NCBI GenBank assembly: GCA_022402405.1 | Contig: JAKRSG010000301.1 | Span: 1-7,447, forward strand | DNA length: 7,447 nucleotides | Reading direction: 5' to 3' | From: Bacteroidia bacterium | Lineage (GTDB): Bacteria; Bacteroidota; Bacteroidia; UKL13-3 | Shown: positions 5,143-7,447 of the stretch, in pieces | Layout: the number at the start of each line of letters is the position of its first letter | Numbering within the stretch: the stretch's first letter is position 1 | The notes under the pieces: model-generated | Seen by the model: only the letters and a program-made list of their open reading frames with translations | Database searches by the model: none | What the model was told of the DNA's origin: nothing | Program-made: the position numbers and the translations under genes

Positions 5143-7447
5143 ATGTTAAACAAAATTATCGGATTTTCGGTCCGTAATAAGTTAATTATTGCCCTTCTAA
5201 TGTTGTTTTTAGTAGGGTTTGGGGGGTATCAATTAACAAAACTTCCCATAGATGCTGTGCCAGATATTACCAATAATCAGGTTCAAGTTATTACTGTTTC
5301 GCCATCTTTGGGTGCGCCAGATATAGAAAGGCTCATCACATTCCCGATAGAACAGGCCCTAAGTAATATACCGGGTAAGCTTGAAATAAGAAGTTTCTCT
5401 AGGTTTGGCTTATCTCTGGTTACGGTGGTTTTTACTGATGAAACAGATGTGTATTGGGCACGGCAACAAGTAAGTGAGCGCTTACAAGCCATCAATGAGC
5501 AGATTCCTGCAGGGGTGGGCGTTCCAGAATTGGGTCCGGTTACTACAGGACTAGGCGAAATATTCCAATATGTATTGAGGCCAAAACCGGGTTATGAGCA
5601 GCAGTATGATGCACAAGAATTGCGTACCATACAAGATTGGATTGTGCGAAGGCAATTATTAGGTGTAGCTGGAGTGGCAGATGTAAGTAGCTTTGGAGGT
5701 TTTTTAAAGCAATACCAGGTAGAGGTATTCCCGCAGCAATTACAGGCTCTTGGGGTAAGTATTCAAGAGGTATATTCAGCCATAGAAAAGAATAATCAAA
5801 ATACGGGCGGCGCTTATATAGAAAAAGGTCCGCAAGTTCTTTTTATAAGGAGTGAGGGACTTCTTAAAAACCAATCTGAAATAGAAAATATTGTTGTTAA
5901 GAACCTACCAAATGGGAGTCCGATTTTTATTAGAGACCTAGCTAAGGTAGCTATTTCACACGCTACACGGTATGGTGCTATGGTTTACAACGATGAGGCC
6001 GAGGTTGCTGGGGCAGTAGTTATGATGTTAAAAGGTGCCAATAGCAATGAGGTAATCAAAGCAGTTAAAGAACGCATCAAACAAATAGAAGCCACTCTTC
6101 CAGAGGGGGTAATTCTAGAGCCGTTTTTGGATCGAACCAAAATGGTAAATAACGCCATAGGAACGGTAGAAAAAAATCTATTAGAAGGAGCACTCATTGT
6201 TATATTTATTTTGGTATTGTTTTTAGGAAACTTGCGCGCCGGATTTATTGTAGCTTCAGTTATTCCATTGTCTATGTTGTTTGCCGTAATTATGATGAAC
6301 CTATTTGGAGTAAGTGGTAATCTTATGAGTTTGGGGGCATTGGATTTTGGACTTATTGTAGATGGAGCCGTAATTATTGTTGAGGCTGTAATGCATAATT
6401 TAACGCATGCTAAAAGAGGATTATTAGCTAATTCCATTAAAGCCAATTCTATAGATGAAGAAGTGTCGAAATCTGCCGGAAAAATGATGAACAGCGCCAT
6501 ATTTGGTCAGCTTATTATTCTTATAGTTTACCTGCCTATTTTAAGCTTATCTGGTATTGAAGGAAAAATGTTTAAACCCATGGCTCAAACGGTAGCCTTT
6601 GCTTTGATTGGAGCTTTTATTTTATCACTTACTTATGTGCCCATGATGAGCGCTTTTATGCTTAATAAAATTTCGGGTGAACCCAATTTCGCTGATAAGT
6701 GGATGGATAAGTTAAGCCATATTTATTCGGTATACCTAGAGAAAATAATGAAGCATCCTAAACGAGTATTATCTTTAGTTATTGGATTATTTGTTACTTC
6801 TATTTGGGTATTAAGTACTCTTGGAGGTGAGTTTATTCCTTCTTTGGAGGAAGGTGATTTTGCAGTTGAAACAAGGGTTCTTACAGGAAGTAATTTGAAA
6901 GTTAGTGTAGCTGCTGCACAGCAATCAGCTAAGGTTTTATTGGAGAGTTTTCCGGAGGTAGAAAAAGTTGTTTCTAAGATTGGTAGTGGAGAAATTCCAA
7001 CTGATCCAATGCCTATGGAAGCGCAGGATTTGATGGTTATATTAAAGGATAAAAGCGAGTGGACAAGTGCTGAAACCTTTCCAGAGTTGGCTGAAAAAAT
7101 GAGTGAAGAGTTATCACAAATTCCGGGTGTAACTTATGGGTTTCAGTACCCGGTTCAAATGCGTTTTAATGAGCTTATGACAGGCGCTAGGCAGGATGTG
7201 GTGTGCAAGTTGTTCGGAGAAGACCTAGATAGCTTGGCGCATTATGCCAAAATTATGGGCGATTTGGCTCAGCAAATAGAGGGTGCTAAGGATGTATTTG
7301 TGGAACCCATTGGCGGAATGCCGCAAATTGTTATTAAGTTTAACAGAGATAAATTGGCGCAATATCAACTGTCGGTAGAAGAGGTAAACAACCAAGTAAA
7401 TACTGCGTTTGCCGGAAAAAAAGCAGGATTGCTGTTTGAGGGAGAGC
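5143..7447 (+). CDS. czcA: CzcA/CusA-family heavy-metal efflux RND pump, 3' end outside window
   Basis: ATG 5143 opens a frame without stops to the right edge: 768 codons of a family that is usually about 1,040 residues, or about 1,450 when fused to an outer-membrane TolC-like domain as in some Bacteroidota. This is the inner-membrane, proton-driven pump of a tripartite system that exports divalent or monovalent metal ions. Helix 1 lies at about 14-32 and is followed by LPIDAVPDITNNQVQV (34-49). Transmembrane helix 4 carries DFGLIVDGAVIIVE, with D401, D407 and E414 matching the proton-relay residues D402, D408 and E415 of Cupriavidus CzcA. The porter domain has TDPMPMEAQDL (620-630) and QMRFNELMTGARQDV (672-686). 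The latter is closer to CzcA/CnrA pumps (Zn, Co, Ni) than to E. coli CusA, but substrate cannot be fixed from this. The symbol is meant at family level. The adaptor and outer-membrane partners are probably beyond the edge. Confidence 0.95.
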   Translation, partial: MLNKIIGFSVRNKLIIALLMLFLVGFGGYQLTKLPIDAVPDITNNQVQVITVSPSLGAPDIERLITFPIEQALSNIPGKLEIRSFSRFGLSLVTVVFTDETDVYWARQQVSERLQAINEQIPAGVGVPELGPVTTGLGEIFQYVLRPKPGYEQQYDAQELRTIQDWIVRRQLLGVAGVADVSSFGGFLKQYQVEVFPQQLQALGVSIQEVYSAIEKNNQNTGGAYIEKGPQVLFIRSEGLLKNQSEIENIVVKNLPNGSPIFIRDLAKVAISHATRYGAMVYNDEAEVAGAVVMMLKGANSNEVIKAVKERIKQIEATLPEGVILEPFLDRTKMVNNAIGTVEKNLLEGALIVIFILVLFLGNLRAGFIVASVIPLSMLFAVIMMNLFGVSGNLMSLGALDFGLIVDGAVIIVEAVMHNLTHAKRGLLANSIKANSIDEEVSKSAGKMMNSAIFGQLIILIVYLPILSLSGIEGKMFKPMAQTVAFALIGAFILSLTYVPMMSAFMLNKISGEPNFADKWMDKLSHIYSVYLEKIMKHPKRVLSLVIGLFVTSIWVLSTLGGEFIPSLEEGDFAVETRVLTGSNLKVSVAAAQQSAKVLLESFPEVEKVVSKIGSGEIPTDPMPMEAQDLMVILKDKSEWTSAETFPELAEKMSEELSQIPGVTYGFQYPVQMRFNELMTGARQDVVCKLFGEDLDSLAHYAKIMGDLAQQIEGAKDVFVEPIGGMPQIVIKFNRDKLAQYQLSVEEVNNQVNTAFAGKKAGLLFEGE

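Noticed and set aside
5985..6500. 171-codon minus-strand open frame inside the pump gene
   Set aside because: It lies antisense to the strongly conserved transmembrane part of the RND pump. Its Ser/Thr/Ile-rich composition is what the complement of such a gene gives.

Overview
The window looks like part of a Bacteroidota chromosome, of flavobacterial or cytophagal type. It is AT-rich, its start codons mostly lack Shine-Dalgarno sequences, and its RHS proteins carry the 'LLEEFHYYPFG' hallmark seen in this phylum. A secreted formylglycine-generating-enzyme-like protein and a His-rich small protein next to a CzcA/CusA pump fit the same group. The assignment rests on protein style only.

Bases 1-3240 are a polymorphic-toxin (RHS) accessory region in pieces. 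It opens with the last 42 codons of a probable toxin tail (2-130), followed by a three-helix membrane protein that is probably its immunity protein (133-522). A strong hairpin terminator (524-558) follows. Behind it, on the minus strand, is the 48-codon tail of an XRE/HTH regulator (559-705) that has lost its DNA-binding part. It ends at a junction with an RHS module (714-2432). This module has the pre-core region, the RHS core ending in 'DPLGLW' and a variable C-terminal toxin domain of unknown type, but lacks the YD-repeat shell of a complete RHS protein. Six bases downstream is a small acidic immunity candidate (2439-2819) resembling DUF4279 proteins. Bases 2820-3240 hold no intact gene: a 14-bp hairpin, a 22-bp direct repeat in two copies (2969-2990 and 3178-3199), a REP-like 'cgtcattccg' element, a second tiny RHS scar, and an 18-bp-stem terminator.

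Bases 3253-4581 carry two minus-strand genes: a secreted SUMF1/FGE-fold protein lacking the visible catalytic cysteine pair, then a conserved hypothetical protein of 124 residues. The terminator at 3200-3238 closes this unit.

Bases 4674-7447 carry a plus-strand metal-resistance unit: a small exported His-rich protein, a short hairpin in the gap, and the first 768 codons of a CzcA/CusA-type heavy-metal RND pump. The pump keeps the D-D-E proton-relay residues and runs off the right edge.

The likeliest less-described material is the RHS C-terminal toxin with its DUF4279-like partner, and the repeat-bounded RHS scar behind it. The right half is conventional.
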